A stretch of 37,441 nucleotides of DNA from contig CADAVI010000023.1 of the NCBI GenBank assembly GCA_902791295.1, forward strand, positions 1 to 37,441, in the 5' to 3' direction. Source of the stretch: an uncultured Bacteroidales bacterium (lineage in GTDB: Bacteria > Bacteroidota > Bacteroidia > Bacteroidales > Bacteroidaceae). The notes beneath the pieces are model-generated. The model worked only from the letters and a program-made list of their open reading frames with translations, was not told the DNA's origin and searched no databases. Shown here in pieces: positions 1 to 7,924 of this stretch. The position numbers and the translations under genes were made by a program. Within the stretch, counting starts at the first letter, position 1; each line of letters starts with the position of its first letter.

Positions 1-1633
1 AGACCGCACGCTGGCCACCGACATCATCATCCCCCGCAGCAACCTCAAGAAGGGCAAGAACGGCGACAAGGCGGTGGTGAAAATCGTGGAGTGGCCCGAG
101 GACGCCAAGAACCCCATCGGCAAGGTGGTGGACATCCTGGGCGCCACGGGCGAGAACAACGCCGAGATGCACGCCATACTGGCCGAATACGGGTTGCCCT
201 ACACCTACCCCAAGGCGGTGGAGGCCGCCGCAGACAAGATACCCGCCGAAATCCCTCAGGAGGAAATCGACCGACGGGAGGATATGCGCGAGGTGCTCAC
301 CTTCACCATCGACCCGCGCGACGCCAAGGACTTCGACGACGCACTCTCCATCCGCCGGCTCGACGAAAAGCTGTGGGAAGTGGGCGTGCACATCGCCGAC
401 GTGAGCGCCTACGTGGCCGAAGGGAGCATCATCGACCGCGAGGCGCAGAAGCGCGCCACGAGCGTCTATCTGGTGGACCGCACCGTGCCGATGCTGCCCG
501 AAAGGCTCTGCAACCTCACCTACAGCGTCATCTTCAAAATCAACGGGAAGGGCGAGGTGAAGGACTGGCATCTGGCCCACACCGTGACACGCAGCAACCG
601 CCGCTACTGCTACGAAGAGGTGCAGGAAATCCTCGAGGGCAAGGACGGCGACTACGCCGAGGAACTGCGCCAGCTGGACCGCTTCGCCAAAGTGCTCCGC
701 GCCAAGCGCTTCGAGGCCGGCAGCGTCGATTTCGACCGCACGGAGGTGCGCTTCGAGATTGACCCCGACGGCAAACCCGTCTCCGTCTATTTCAAGAAGA
801 GCCAGGACGCCAACAAGCTCATCGAGGAATTCATGCTGCTGGCCAACCGCACCGTGGCCGAGAGCATCGGCAAGGCGCCAGCCGCACGGGGGAAGAAGCA
901 AAACCAGTCGCAGAAGACCTTCGTCTATCGCATCCACGAGACGCCCGACCCAGACAAACTGATGAACCTGTCGAATTTCGTGATGAAGTTCGGCTACAAG
1001 TTCAAGGCCGGCCACGACACCAAGAGCCTCAGCAGCGGCATCAACCGCCTCATGGCCGACATCCGGGGCAAGAAGGAGCAGAACGTCATCGAACTGCTCA
1101 CGCTGCGCTCCATGATGAAGGCCCGCTACTCCACGCACAACATCGGACACTACGGCCTGGCCTTCCCCTTCTACACCCACTTCACCTCGCCCATCCGGCG
1201 CTACCCCGACCTGATGGTGCACCGCCTGCTCACCAAATACGCCCAGGGCGGACGCAGCGCCAACCGCGACAAATACGAAGAACTCTCGGACCACTGCAGC
1301 GACATGGAGCAGCTGGCCGCACAGGCCGAGCGCGCCAGCATCAAATACAAGCAGGTGGAATACATGAAGGAGCGTCTGGGCGAAGTGTTCGAAGGCACCA
1401 TCTCCGGCGTGACGGAATACGGACTCTACGTGGAGGTGAACGAAAACAAGTGCGAAGGCATGGTGCCGCTGCGCGACCTCTGCGACGACTACTACGAATT
1501 TGACGAGAAGAACTACTGCCTGCGCGGACGACGCACCCACCGCCAATACTGCCTGGGCGACCAGGTGAAGATACAGGTGGCACGCGCCGACCTCTACCGC
1601 AAGCAACTCGACTATAAACTCATCCGCGACTAA
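1..1633 (+). CDS. rnr: Ribonuclease R (3' part; 5' end lies outside the window)
   Basis: Processive 3'-to-5' exoribonuclease that degrades structured RNA in the cytoplasm. The frame is already open at base 2, so the N-terminal cold-shock/OB part is cut off by the window. The RNB catalytic motif DPRDAKDFDDALSI is encoded around 310-350, with the Asp residues that bind the two metal ions. A second RNB signature, TSPIRRYPDLMVHR, lies around 1185-1225. A C-terminal S1 RNA-binding domain follows from about 1375 (VFEGTISGVTEYGLYVEV). The stop TAA at 1631-1633 is directly followed by the GTG start of rpoN, so the two genes are very likely co-transcribed. Length after the RNB domain is normal for the family. 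RNase R rather than RNase II is chosen because of the overall layout and the Bacteroidetes context. The identification is firm; only the start is missing. Confidence 0.95.
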   Translation, partial: DRTLATDIIIPRSNLKKGKNGDKAVVKIVEWPEDAKNPIGKVVDILGATGENNAEMHAILAEYGLPYTYPKAVEAAADKIPAEIPQEEIDRREDMREVLTFTIDPRDAKDFDDALSIRRLDEKLWEVGVHIADVSAYVAEGSIIDREAQKRATSVYLVDRTVPMLPERLCNLTYSVIFKINGKGEVKDWHLAHTVTRSNRRYCYEEVQEILEGKDGDYAEELRQLDRFAKVLRAKRFEAGSVDFDRTEVRFEIDPDGKPVSVYFKKSQDANKLIEEFMLLANRTVAESIGKAPAARGKKQNQSQKTFVYRIHETPDPDKLMNLSNFVMKFGYKFKAGHDTKSLSSGINRLMADIRGKKEQNVIELLTLRSMMKARYSTHNIGHYGLAFPFYTHFTSPIRRYPDLMVHRLLTKYAQGGRSANRDKYEELSDHCSDMEQLAAQAERASIKYKQVEYMKERLGEVFEGTISGVTEYGLYVEVNENKCEGMVPLRDLCDDYYEFDEKNYCLRGRRTHRQYCLGDQVKIQVARADLYRKQLDYKLIRD

Positions 1634-2935
1634 GTGGCACAGACACTCTCCCAGACACAAACACAAACCCAGACGCAGACACAGGAGCAGCGCCTGCAGC
1701 TCACACCGCAGCAGCTCCTGACGGCACATCTCACGGCGCTCTCGCTCGACGAACTGAGGGAGCGCGTGGAGGCGGAGTGCATGGAGAACCCCTGGCTGGA
1801 AAAGCGCCGCAACCCGCACACGGCGCCCCGCCGCAACGCACTTGCCTACGAGATGGGCGAACGGAGCGAGACGCTTTCCTTCTACGACCGGCTCACGGAG
1901 CAGATGGGCGAATACGACCTCAGCGACCACGAGCGCGACATCCTGGAATACCTCATCGGCTCGCTCGACGACAACGGGTTCATCACGAAACCGCTCGGCC
2001 AGATTGCCGACGAACTGGAAATCTACCACAGCCTCTCCACCTCGGAAGAGGAGGTCGGGAGGATGCTCGCGGTGCTGCAACAGTTTGACCCGCCCGGCAT
2101 CGGTGCGAGAAACCTGAAGGAGTGTCTGCTGCTGCAACATCCCAGCCAAAGGCTGCGCACGGTGTTCGAACGACATTGGGACGACTTCACCGGCAAACGC
2201 TGGGACCGCATACAGGAAAAGATGGCGCTCACCGACGCCGAAGTGGAGCACCTGCGCCGGGAAGTGCAGCATCTCACGCCCCGTCCGGGCAACAACCTGA
2301 GCGACCCCGCGGAGCGCGCCACCGAGACCATCAAGCCCGACTTCATCGTGGAGACTGACGACGACGGCACCATCAGGCTCTCCATCAACCAGGGCGATGT
2401 GCCCACCATACGTCTGAGCGCCGATGCGGAAGACGGCGGAGGCACCGAAGAGAGCAATTCCTTCGTGCGCGAATACCGCGAACGGGGACAGATGTTCATC
2501 GACGCCCTGACGCAGCGACGCCTCACCATGACGGCTGTGATGAAGGCCATCATACGGCTGCAGAGGCCCTTCTTCCGCGAAGGCGATGAGAACCTGCTGC
2601 GCCCCATGCGCCTGGAGGACGTGGCCGAAAAGACCGGGCTGAATCTCAGCACCGTGTCGCGCGTCACCTCGTCGAAATATGTGGAGACGCCCTTCGGCAT
2701 CTATCCGCTCAAATGGCTCTTCTCCGGCAGCAGCACGCAGGACGGCGAGACGGTGTCCACACGCAAGGTGAAGGCCGTGCTCAAAGCCCTCATCGAACAG
2801 GAAGACAAAGCGGCTCCGCTGAGCGACGAAGCGCTCCGCGCAGAACTCAGAAAACAAGGCTACGACATCGCCCGCCGCACCGTGGCCAAATACCGCGAAA
2901 ACCTCGGATATCCACCCGCACGATACAGGAAATGA
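1634..2935 (+). CDS. rpoN: RNA polymerase sigma-54 factor
   Basis: Alternative sigma factor that directs RNA polymerase to -24/-12 promoters and needs an AAA+ enhancer-binding activator. At 433 aa it is near the lower end of the family. The Gln- and Leu-rich N-terminal activator-contact region (about residues 1-55, ending ENPWLE) is followed by the core-binding region and then the DNA-binding region. The RpoN box reads ARRTVAKYRE close to the C-terminus. The start is taken as GTG 1634, because it abuts the rnr stop and the next in-frame start (GTG 1766) would remove the activator region. Residues 7-16 are five consecutive Gln-Thr dipeptides, an odd low-complexity insertion at the N-terminus. 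The stop overlaps the ATG of the PAP2 gene by 2 bases (ATGA). No activator gene is visible in the window. Confidence 0.95.
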   Translation: MAQTLSQTQTQTQTQTQEQRLQLTPQQLLTAHLTALSLDELRERVEAECMENPWLEKRRNPHTAPRRNALAYEMGERSETLSFYDRLTEQMGEYDLSDHERDILEYLIGSLDDNGFITKPLGQIADELEIYHSLSTSEEEVGRMLAVLQQFDPPGIGARNLKECLLLQHPSQRLRTVFERHWDDFTGKRWDRIQEKMALTDAEVEHLRREVQHLTPRPGNNLSDPAERATETIKPDFIVETDDDGTIRLSINQGDVPTIRLSADAEDGGGTEESNSFVREYRERGQMFIDALTQRRLTMTAVMKAIIRLQRPFFREGDENLLRPMRLEDVAEKTGLNLSTVSRVTSSKYVETPFGIYPLKWLFSGSSTQDGETVSTRKVKAVLKALIEQEDKAAPLSDEALRAELRKQGYDIARRTVAKYRENLGYPPARYRK

Positions 2936-3558
2936 AACGACCCCGTTCTCTCAGCCCCCTCACTCTGGCCCGCACCGTCTCTCTGGTCTTCCGGCCGAGT
3001 TACTACCCCACCGTGGCCTTCGCGGTGCTGCTCACCGTGACCTATCTCTCGCTGCTGCCCTGGAACTTCAAACTGTGGCTGCTGGCCGTCGTGTATCTCT
3101 TCACGGTGCTGATACCCTGGGGAGGTGTGGTGCTCTATCGCAAGGCTCACGGATGGTCGGCCGCCGAACTGCGCCACCGTCACCGCCGCTTCGTGCCCTA
3201 CCTGCTGCACATCGTCTCCTACCTGTGTTGCCTCTCCATCATCCAAAATGTCCACATGCCTTCGTTTGCGGGCGCACTCATCGTGGCCTCGCTGCTGTTG
3301 CAGTGCGGCTGCACCGTCATCAACATCTGGTGGAAAATCAGCATGCACTCAGCGGCTGCCGGGGCGGCTGTCGGGGCACTGGTGGCCTACAGCCTGCTGC
3401 TCAACTACAACCCCGTCTGGTGGCTCTGTCTGCTGCTTCTGGTGGCTGGATGCGTGATGTCCTCACGCATGGTGCTGCGTCAGCACAGCCTCGCGCAGGT
3501 GCTGGCAGGCTTCGCCTACGGCATCCTCTGCGGCTTCATAGGCATCATTCTGTGCTGA
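2932..3558 (+). CDS. PAP2-family membrane phosphatase
   Basis: A 208-aa integral membrane protein with about five or six hydrophobic segments. It resembles the PAP2 superfamily (phosphatidate or undecaprenyl-pyrophosphate phosphatases). Motif 2 appears as SMHSAAAGAA (Ser-x-His) and motif 3 as SRMVLRQHSLAQVLAG (Arg plus His). The first PAP2 motif (KxxxxxxRP) is not clear, so the substrate cannot be named. The start ATG 2932 overlaps the rpoN stop as ATGA, which indicates translational coupling. The same frame stays open upstream inside rpoN, but the coupled ATG gives a sensible membrane-protein N-terminus (MKRPRSLSPLTLARTV). The 3' end overlaps the convergent SGNH gene by 14 bp. Recycling of an isoprenoid-phosphate carrier or lipid dephosphorylation is an inference only. 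Confidence 0.8.
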   Translation: MKRPRSLSPLTLARTVSLVFRPSYYPTVAFAVLLTVTYLSLLPWNFKLWLLAVVYLFTVLIPWGGVVLYRKAHGWSAAELRHRHRRFVPYLLHIVSYLCCLSIIQNVHMPSFAGALIVASLLLQCGCTVINIWWKISMHSAAAGAAVGALVAYSLLLNYNPVWWLCLLLLVAGCVMSSRMVLRQHSLAQVLAGFAYGILCGFIGIILC

Positions 3559-4198
3559 CCCAGGTCGACATCCACCGCTCCGCATAGGGGAGGTAGAGGT
3601 CGTGGCCGGCGGCATTGAGGTGCGCCTTGTCGCGCGGCGCCTGAAAGTAGCGGCGCCGGAAGTCATCGTCGAGCACGTGCACGGGACATTCGCTGCAGAA
3701 ATTGTCCAGCAGGGGCACCTTCTTCTTCCGGCATACCTTCACGATGGCCCGATGGATACCCTCAAAGCCGGGACGGTCCACCGCCCACGGCGTCACATAG
3801 CCCACGCGGGCCTTCGGACAATGCGCCCTGATGCGGTCAATCAGGACGGCCAGCGAGTCGCGGAACATACGGAGCGAATCCTTCGAACGGCCGCATTTGT
3901 CGGCATCGTTGTGACCGGCGATGATGAGCACGATGTCGGCCTCGGGCGAGAGTTCGCGGTAGCGCACCGTCATGGCGGGCCCGAAGCGCTCGCTGGTGCG
4001 GTCGAAGGCCACGCAGCCGCCGTTGCGGCCGACATTCTGATAGTCATACCCGTGACGGGCGGCCCACTTGGCGTGCCACGTCTCTTCTTTTTTCGCCCTG
4101 TGATTGGCCACATAAGAGTCGCCGAAAACCGCTATCGTGCGCCCCTCCGACAACAGGCAGAAGAACAGGCAAACGGCTGTAAAGAGTGTCTTTTTCAT
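3545..4198 (-). CDS. Secreted SGNH/GDSL-family hydrolase
   Basis: A 217-aa protein with an N-terminal signal peptide (MKKTLFTAVCLFFCLLSEG). It carries the SGNH blocks in order: block I as FGDSYVAN with the nucleophile Ser, block II Gly in GRNGGC, block III Asn in IAGHND, and block V as DKAHLNAAGHD with the Asp/His pair. Together these support an active periplasmic or secreted serine esterase/lipase/acetyl-hydrolase. The substrate cannot be told from sequence; carbohydrate de-O-acetylation is common in Bacteroidales relatives but is not shown here. The gene is monocistronic, with its own -7 box (TATCTTTG, 4210-4217) divergent from the nnrD promoter. Its 3' end overlaps the PAP2 gene by 14 bp. 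Confidence 0.85.
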   Translation of the reverse strand: MKKTLFTAVCLFFCLLSEGRTIAVFGDSYVANHRAKKEETWHAKWAARHGYDYQNVGRNGGCVAFDRTSERFGPAMTVRYRELSPEADIVLIIAGHNDADKCGRSKDSLRMFRDSLAVLIDRIRAHCPKARVGYVTPWAVDRPGFEGIHRAIVKVCRKKKVPLLDNFCSECPVHVLDDDFRRRYFQAPRDKAHLNAAGHDLYLPYAERWMSTWVSTE

Positions 4199-4209
4199 CT
4201 TTTTGCAGG

Positions 4210-4217
4210 CAAAGATA
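4210..4217 (-). promoter_or_regulatory. Promoter -7 box of the SGNH hydrolase gene
   Basis: On the minus strand the bases read TATCTTTG, matching the Bacteroidetes -7 consensus TAnnTTTG. It sits 11 bases upstream of the ATG at 4198, implying a very short leader. No good -33 TTTG is seen. Confidence 0.5.
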
Positions 4218-4249
4218 GCAGAAAAATTTTAAATCTCCCACTTTTTTCG

Positions 4250-4257
4250 TACTTTTG
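4250..4257 (+). promoter_or_regulatory. Promoter -7 box of nnrD, near-leaderless
   Basis: TACTTTTG matches TAnnTTTG. A TTTT at 4227-4230 (-33-like, three of four bases of TTTG) lies 19 bases upstream. Only 8 bases separate the box from the nnrD ATG at 4266, so the transcript should begin within a few bases of the start codon. Confidence 0.6.
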
Positions 4258-4265
4258 TCACACAA

Positions 4266-5093
4266 ATGACGACAATCACCCTCCCGCTGCTTCGTACGCT
4301 CCTCAAAGAGCGCCCCGCCGACGGCCATAAAGGCACTTTCGGTCAGGCGTTGCTCATCGCCGGCCAATGGGGCATGGCGGGAGCGTCGGTGCTCGCTGCC
4401 AGAGCCTGTCTGGCCGCCGGCGTCGGCAAGGTGTGCGTCTGTCTGCCCCGCCGGAACAACGACATCCTGCAGATTGCCGTGCCGGAAGCCGTACTGCTGC
4501 ACGACCCCTCGGAGACGCACTTCACACAGCCGGCAGATTCCGCGCCCTTCAGCGCGATAGCCGCAGGGCCGGCTCTCGGCACCCGTGAAGACACCGCCGA
4601 AGCGCTTCGCCGCCAGTGCGTCATCGCCGGCGGAAAGCCGCTGCTGCTCGATGCCGACGCGCTCAACATCCTGGCCCGCCATCCCGAATGGATTGACGAT
4701 GTGCCCGCAGGCACCGTCATCACGCCGCACGGAGGGGAACTGCAGCGCCTCAAATCCGCCGGCGCCGATCTCTCCCGCTTCATCGTGGTGAAGAAAGGGC
4801 ACCCCACACTCATCGTGCCGCCCGGAAGCGGTGAATCCGAGGCATTCGTCTGCCCCTGGGGCAACAACGGCATGGCCACCGCCGGCAGCGGCGACGTGCT
4901 GACCGGCATCATCGCCGGCCTCATGGCACAGGGCTACACCCCGTGGGACGCCGCCCTCACGGGCGTCTCGCTCCACGCCCTCGCCGGAGATGCCGCCCGC
5001 GACGCACTGGGCGAGCACAGCGTGACGGCCTCCGCACTGGTGGATTTCCTTCCGGCTGCATTCAAAACAATACGTAACATCGCATCCACATGA
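4266..5093 (+). CDS. nnrD: ADP/ATP-dependent NAD(P)HX dehydratase
   Basis: Repairs hydrated NADH/NADPH (the S epimer) back to NAD(P)H using a nucleoside phosphate. The 275-aa protein is the ribokinase-like YjeF C-terminal domain alone. The N-terminal motif HKGTFGQALLIAGQWGMAGA, a central LLDADALN and PHGGELQR stretch, and the C-terminal nucleotide-binding NNGMATAGSGDVLTGI are all present and intact. Unlike many bacterial versions it lacks the N-terminal NAD(P)HX epimerase (NnrE) domain, and no epimerase gene is seen nearby. The start is chosen because the family normally begins shortly before HKGTFG and the promoter lies just upstream. The stop overlaps the next gene's start (ATGA at 5090-5093), so it heads an operon with the SDR and MATE genes. 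Confidence 0.92.
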   Translation: MTTITLPLLRTLLKERPADGHKGTFGQALLIAGQWGMAGASVLAARACLAAGVGKVCVCLPRRNNDILQIAVPEAVLLHDPSETHFTQPADSAPFSAIAAGPALGTREDTAEALRRQCVIAGGKPLLLDADALNILARHPEWIDDVPAGTVITPHGGELQRLKSAGADLSRFIVVKKGHPTLIVPPGSGESEAFVCPWGNNGMATAGSGDVLTGIIAGLMAQGYTPWDAALTGVSLHALAGDAARDALGEHSVTASALVDFLPAAFKTIRNIAST

Positions 5094-6097
5094 AACGCAT
5101 ACTTGTGACCGGAGCCAGCGGCTTCATCGGCAGTTTTATCGTAGAAGAAGCCCTCCGACAGGGCTACGAGACCTGGGCCGCCATGCGCCGCACCAGCAGC
5201 AAGGCCTATCTGCAGGACCCCCGCATCCACTTTGTCGAGCTCAATCTCTCCGAGCCCGAAACATTGAAAAATCAGCTGAAAGACTGCGGCCGCTTCGACT
5301 ACATCGTCCACGCCGCCGGCGCCACCAAATGTCTGCGCCGGGAAGACTTCTTCCGCACCAACACCGAGGGCACACGCCATCTGGCGGAAGCGCTCATGGA
5401 GACGAATTTGGTGCCGGAGCGCTTCGTCTTCATCAGCAGCCTGAGCGTGTTCGGCGCCGTGCGCGAGACACCGCCCTATCAGCCCATCCGCCCCGACGAC
5501 GAGGCCCGTCCCAACACGGCCTACGGCGAAAGCAAATGGGCAGCAGAGGAGTTTCTGCGCACCCTGCCCGCGGAGCGCTTCCCCTACGTCATCCTTCGCC
5601 CTACCGGCGTGTATGGCCCCAGGGAGAAGGACTACTTCGTCATGGTGCAAAGCATACAGGGTCACATGGATTTTGCCGCAGGGCTCAAGCCACAGGACAT
5701 CACCTTCATCTACGTGGCCGACCTCGTGCAGGCCGTGTTCCGGGCATTAAAGGCTCCGGAAGCTTTGGGGCGTGCCTATTTCCTCTCCGACGGAGCGGTC
5801 TATTCCTCCCGCACCTTCTCCGACCTGGTGCAGCACGAGTTGGGCGACCCCTGGGTGCTGCACGTCAAGGCGCCGCTGTGGCTCATGCGCCTCATCTGCA
5901 ACGCCGGCGACTGGTGGATGCAACGCACCAAGCGCCTCATCGTGCTGAACCGCGACAAATACAACATCCTGACACAACGCAACTGGCAATGCGACATCGG
6001 GCCCGCCCGACACGACCTGGGATTCGCCCCAGAGTGGCCGCTGGAGCGCGGCGTGCATGCCACCGTCCAATGGTATAAAGAAGCCGGATGGCTCTAA
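5090..6097 (+). CDS. NAD-dependent epimerase/dehydratase (extended SDR)
   Basis: A 335-aa extended short-chain dehydrogenase/reductase. The N-terminal Rossmann motif GASGFIGSFI (about residues 8-17) binds NAD(P). The catalytic Tyr-Lys pair is in YGESKWAAEEF (about 145-155) with SSLSVFG before it as the active-site Ser region. The C-terminal part contacts the substrate and is too divergent to name one; a nucleotide-sugar or sterol-like substrate would fit the family. It overlaps nnrD by 4 bases and the MATE gene by 10 bases, so translation of the three is probably coupled. No signal peptide, cytoplasmic. The family is sure and the exact reaction is unknown. Confidence 0.85.
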   Translation: MKRILVTGASGFIGSFIVEEALRQGYETWAAMRRTSSKAYLQDPRIHFVELNLSEPETLKNQLKDCGRFDYIVHAAGATKCLRREDFFRTNTEGTRHLAEALMETNLVPERFVFISSLSVFGAVRETPPYQPIRPDDEARPNTAYGESKWAAEEFLRTLPAERFPYVILRPTGVYGPREKDYFVMVQSIQGHMDFAAGLKPQDITFIYVADLVQAVFRALKAPEALGRAYFLSDGAVYSSRTFSDLVQHELGDPWVLHVKAPLWLMRLICNAGDWWMQRTKRLIVLNRDKYNILTQRNWQCDIGPARHDLGFAPEWPLERGVHATVQWYKEAGWL

Positions 6098-7395
6098 ACC
6101 GGGAAATACTGCGCATCGCCCTGCCCAGCATCGTGTCCAACATCACGGTGCCCCTGCTCGGATTGGTGGATGTGGCCATCACGGGACACCTCGGCGCCAA
6201 GGTCTATCTGGGGGCTATCGCCGTGGGCGGCATGCTCTTCAACGTCATCTACTGGATGTTCAGTTTCCTGCGCATGGGCACCAGCGGACTCACGGCACAG
6301 GCCTACGGCCGGCAGAGCCCGCACGACATCATGGACCAACTGGCACGCGGCACGGTGGTGGCGCTGGGGCTCTCCCTGCTCCTCATCCTGCTGCAGTTTC
6401 CCGTGTCGCAGCTGGCGCTGCATCTGATTGACCCTTCAGAAGAGGTGCGGCGCCTGGCCGGCCTCTACTTCCGCATCTGCATCTGGGGCGCTCCGGCCGC
6501 CCTGCTGCTTTTTGTCTTCTCCGGCTGGTTTGTGGGAATGCAGAATTCGCGTCTGCCCATGTGGGTGGCCGTCGTGCAGAACACCTCCAACATTGTCCTC
6601 TCCCTCGTCCTTGTCTTCGGCTGCAACATGGGGCTCCGCGGCGTGGCTTTGGGCACGGTGGCGGCACAATATGCCGGACTGCTCACGGCCGCAACGCTGT
6701 GGTGGTGCCACTTCCGCAACTTCCTGCCCGTGCTCTCCTGGCATTCCGCATTGAACATGCGCGCCATGATGTACTTCTTCAATCTCAATAAAGACCTCTT
6801 TCTGCGCACGCTCTGCCTCATCGCCATCCACTTCTATTTCATCGCTGCCGGAGCATCGCTGGGCGACACCGCACTGGCTGTCAACACCATGCTCATGCAG
6901 CTCTTCACCCTCTACAGCTACATCATGGACGGATTTGCCTGTGCCGGCGAAGCCATTGTCGGGCGTGCAGTGGGAGCGGGCAACGAGACGCAGCACCGCA
7001 TGACTGTCGGACGTCTGTTCCTGTGGGGAAGCCTGATGGTCGTGCTCTTTACGACGGCCTACGGCCTCGGAGGCAGGCCGTTTCTCTCGCTGCTCTCCAA
7101 CAACGCCGATGTCGTGACGGCGGCAGAGGTCTATCAGCCCTGGACCCTGCTCATCCCGCTCTGCAGCGTCGCCACCTTCATCTGGGACGGCATCTTCATC
7201 GGCGAGACCGACACACGCGGCATGCTTTTGGCCACATCCGTCGGTATGTTGACATTCTTCGGCCTGTATTGGTGGTGGGGCCCGCTATACGGCAACCACG
7301 GCCTGTGGGCAGCTTTTCTCTCTTATCTCCTTGTGCGCGGGCTCACCCAAACGCTCTACAAAGGTCCCTGGATCATGCAGGGGAAGAAAGGCTGA
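6088..7395 (+). CDS. MATE-family efflux transporter (DinF-like)
   Basis: A 435-aa inner-membrane protein with about 12 hydrophobic segments in two similar halves, the layout of MATE drug/metabolite antiporters (Na+ or H+ driven). It starts MALNREILRIALPSIVSNITVPLLG, with the conserved Pro-rich first helix of the DinF branch, and contains GTSGLTAQAYG, typical of the N-half. The start overlaps the SDR gene by 10 bases. The 3' end overlaps convergent rsmD by 23 bases. The substrate is unknown; the operon with a cofactor-repair enzyme and an SDR gives no clear clue. Confidence 0.9.
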   Translation: MALNREILRIALPSIVSNITVPLLGLVDVAITGHLGAKVYLGAIAVGGMLFNVIYWMFSFLRMGTSGLTAQAYGRQSPHDIMDQLARGTVVALGLSLLLILLQFPVSQLALHLIDPSEEVRRLAGLYFRICIWGAPAALLLFVFSGWFVGMQNSRLPMWVAVVQNTSNIVLSLVLVFGCNMGLRGVALGTVAAQYAGLLTAATLWWCHFRNFLPVLSWHSALNMRAMMYFFNLNKDLFLRTLCLIAIHFYFIAAGASLGDTALAVNTMLMQLFTLYSYIMDGFACAGEAIVGRAVGAGNETQHRMTVGRLFLWGSLMVVLFTTAYGLGGRPFLSLLSNNADVVTAAEVYQPWTLLIPLCSVATFIWDGIFIGETDTRGMLLATSVGMLTFFGLYWWWGPLYGNHGLWAAFLSYLLVRGLTQTLYKGPWIMQGKKG

Positions 7396-7921
7396 AAAAA
7401 GAAAAGTTGACGCTGCCGTAAGCCCGGTGGTCGACAAAAGCCGGATGAGAGGAGAAATCCTGAGTCTTGCCGTGCTCCAACACGAAGAGGCCGCCTTCAC
7501 GCAACAGACCCCGGGAGAGCACCATATCGGGCAAGGTTTCCAACTCCTCCAACTGATAAGGCGGGTCGGCAAAGATGAAATCAAACTGCTCACGGCACCT
7601 GTTTAAAAATTGGAATACGTCCGCGCGTAAGGGAAGAGCCGCCGTGTCGCCCAACTGCTCCAGGAAGCTCTTGATGAAACGATGGTGGAGCGGATCCTTC
7701 TCCACACTTATCACACGGGAACAGCCGCGTGAAAGCAGTTCCAGAGTGATGCTGCCGGTGCCGCTGAAGAGGTCCAAGGCCACCGGCCCCTCCGACCAGT
7801 CCAGGTAGCCGTTGAGCACATTGAAAAGATTCTCCTTGGCAAAATCCGTCGTGGGCCGCGCCTTGAACGTGCGCGGCACCTCAAAATGGCGGCCCTTATA
7901 TTTTCCGGTGATGACGCGCAT
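7373..7921 (-). CDS. rsmD: 16S rRNA (guanine966-N2)-methyltransferase
   Basis: Methylates G966 of 16S rRNA in the 30S subunit using S-adenosylmethionine. The 182-aa length is normal for the family. The start MRVITGKYKGRHFEVP is the typical N-terminus; ALDLFSGTGSITLELLSRG is the SAM-binding motif, and FADPPYQ (about residue 117) is the catalytic N6/N2-type motif. The gene follows the DUF3822 gene with a 3-base gap, a pairing I recall from other Bacteroidetes. Its last 23 bases overlap the end of the MATE gene on the other strand. Confidence 0.93.
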   Translation of the reverse strand: MRVITGKYKGRHFEVPRTFKARPTTDFAKENLFNVLNGYLDWSEGPVALDLFSGTGSITLELLSRGCSRVISVEKDPLHHRFIKSFLEQLGDTAALPLRADVFQFLNRCREQFDFIFADPPYQLEELETLPDMVLSRGLLREGGLFVLEHGKTQDFSSHPAFVDHRAYGSVNFSFFSLSSPA

Positions 7922-7924
7922 AGG

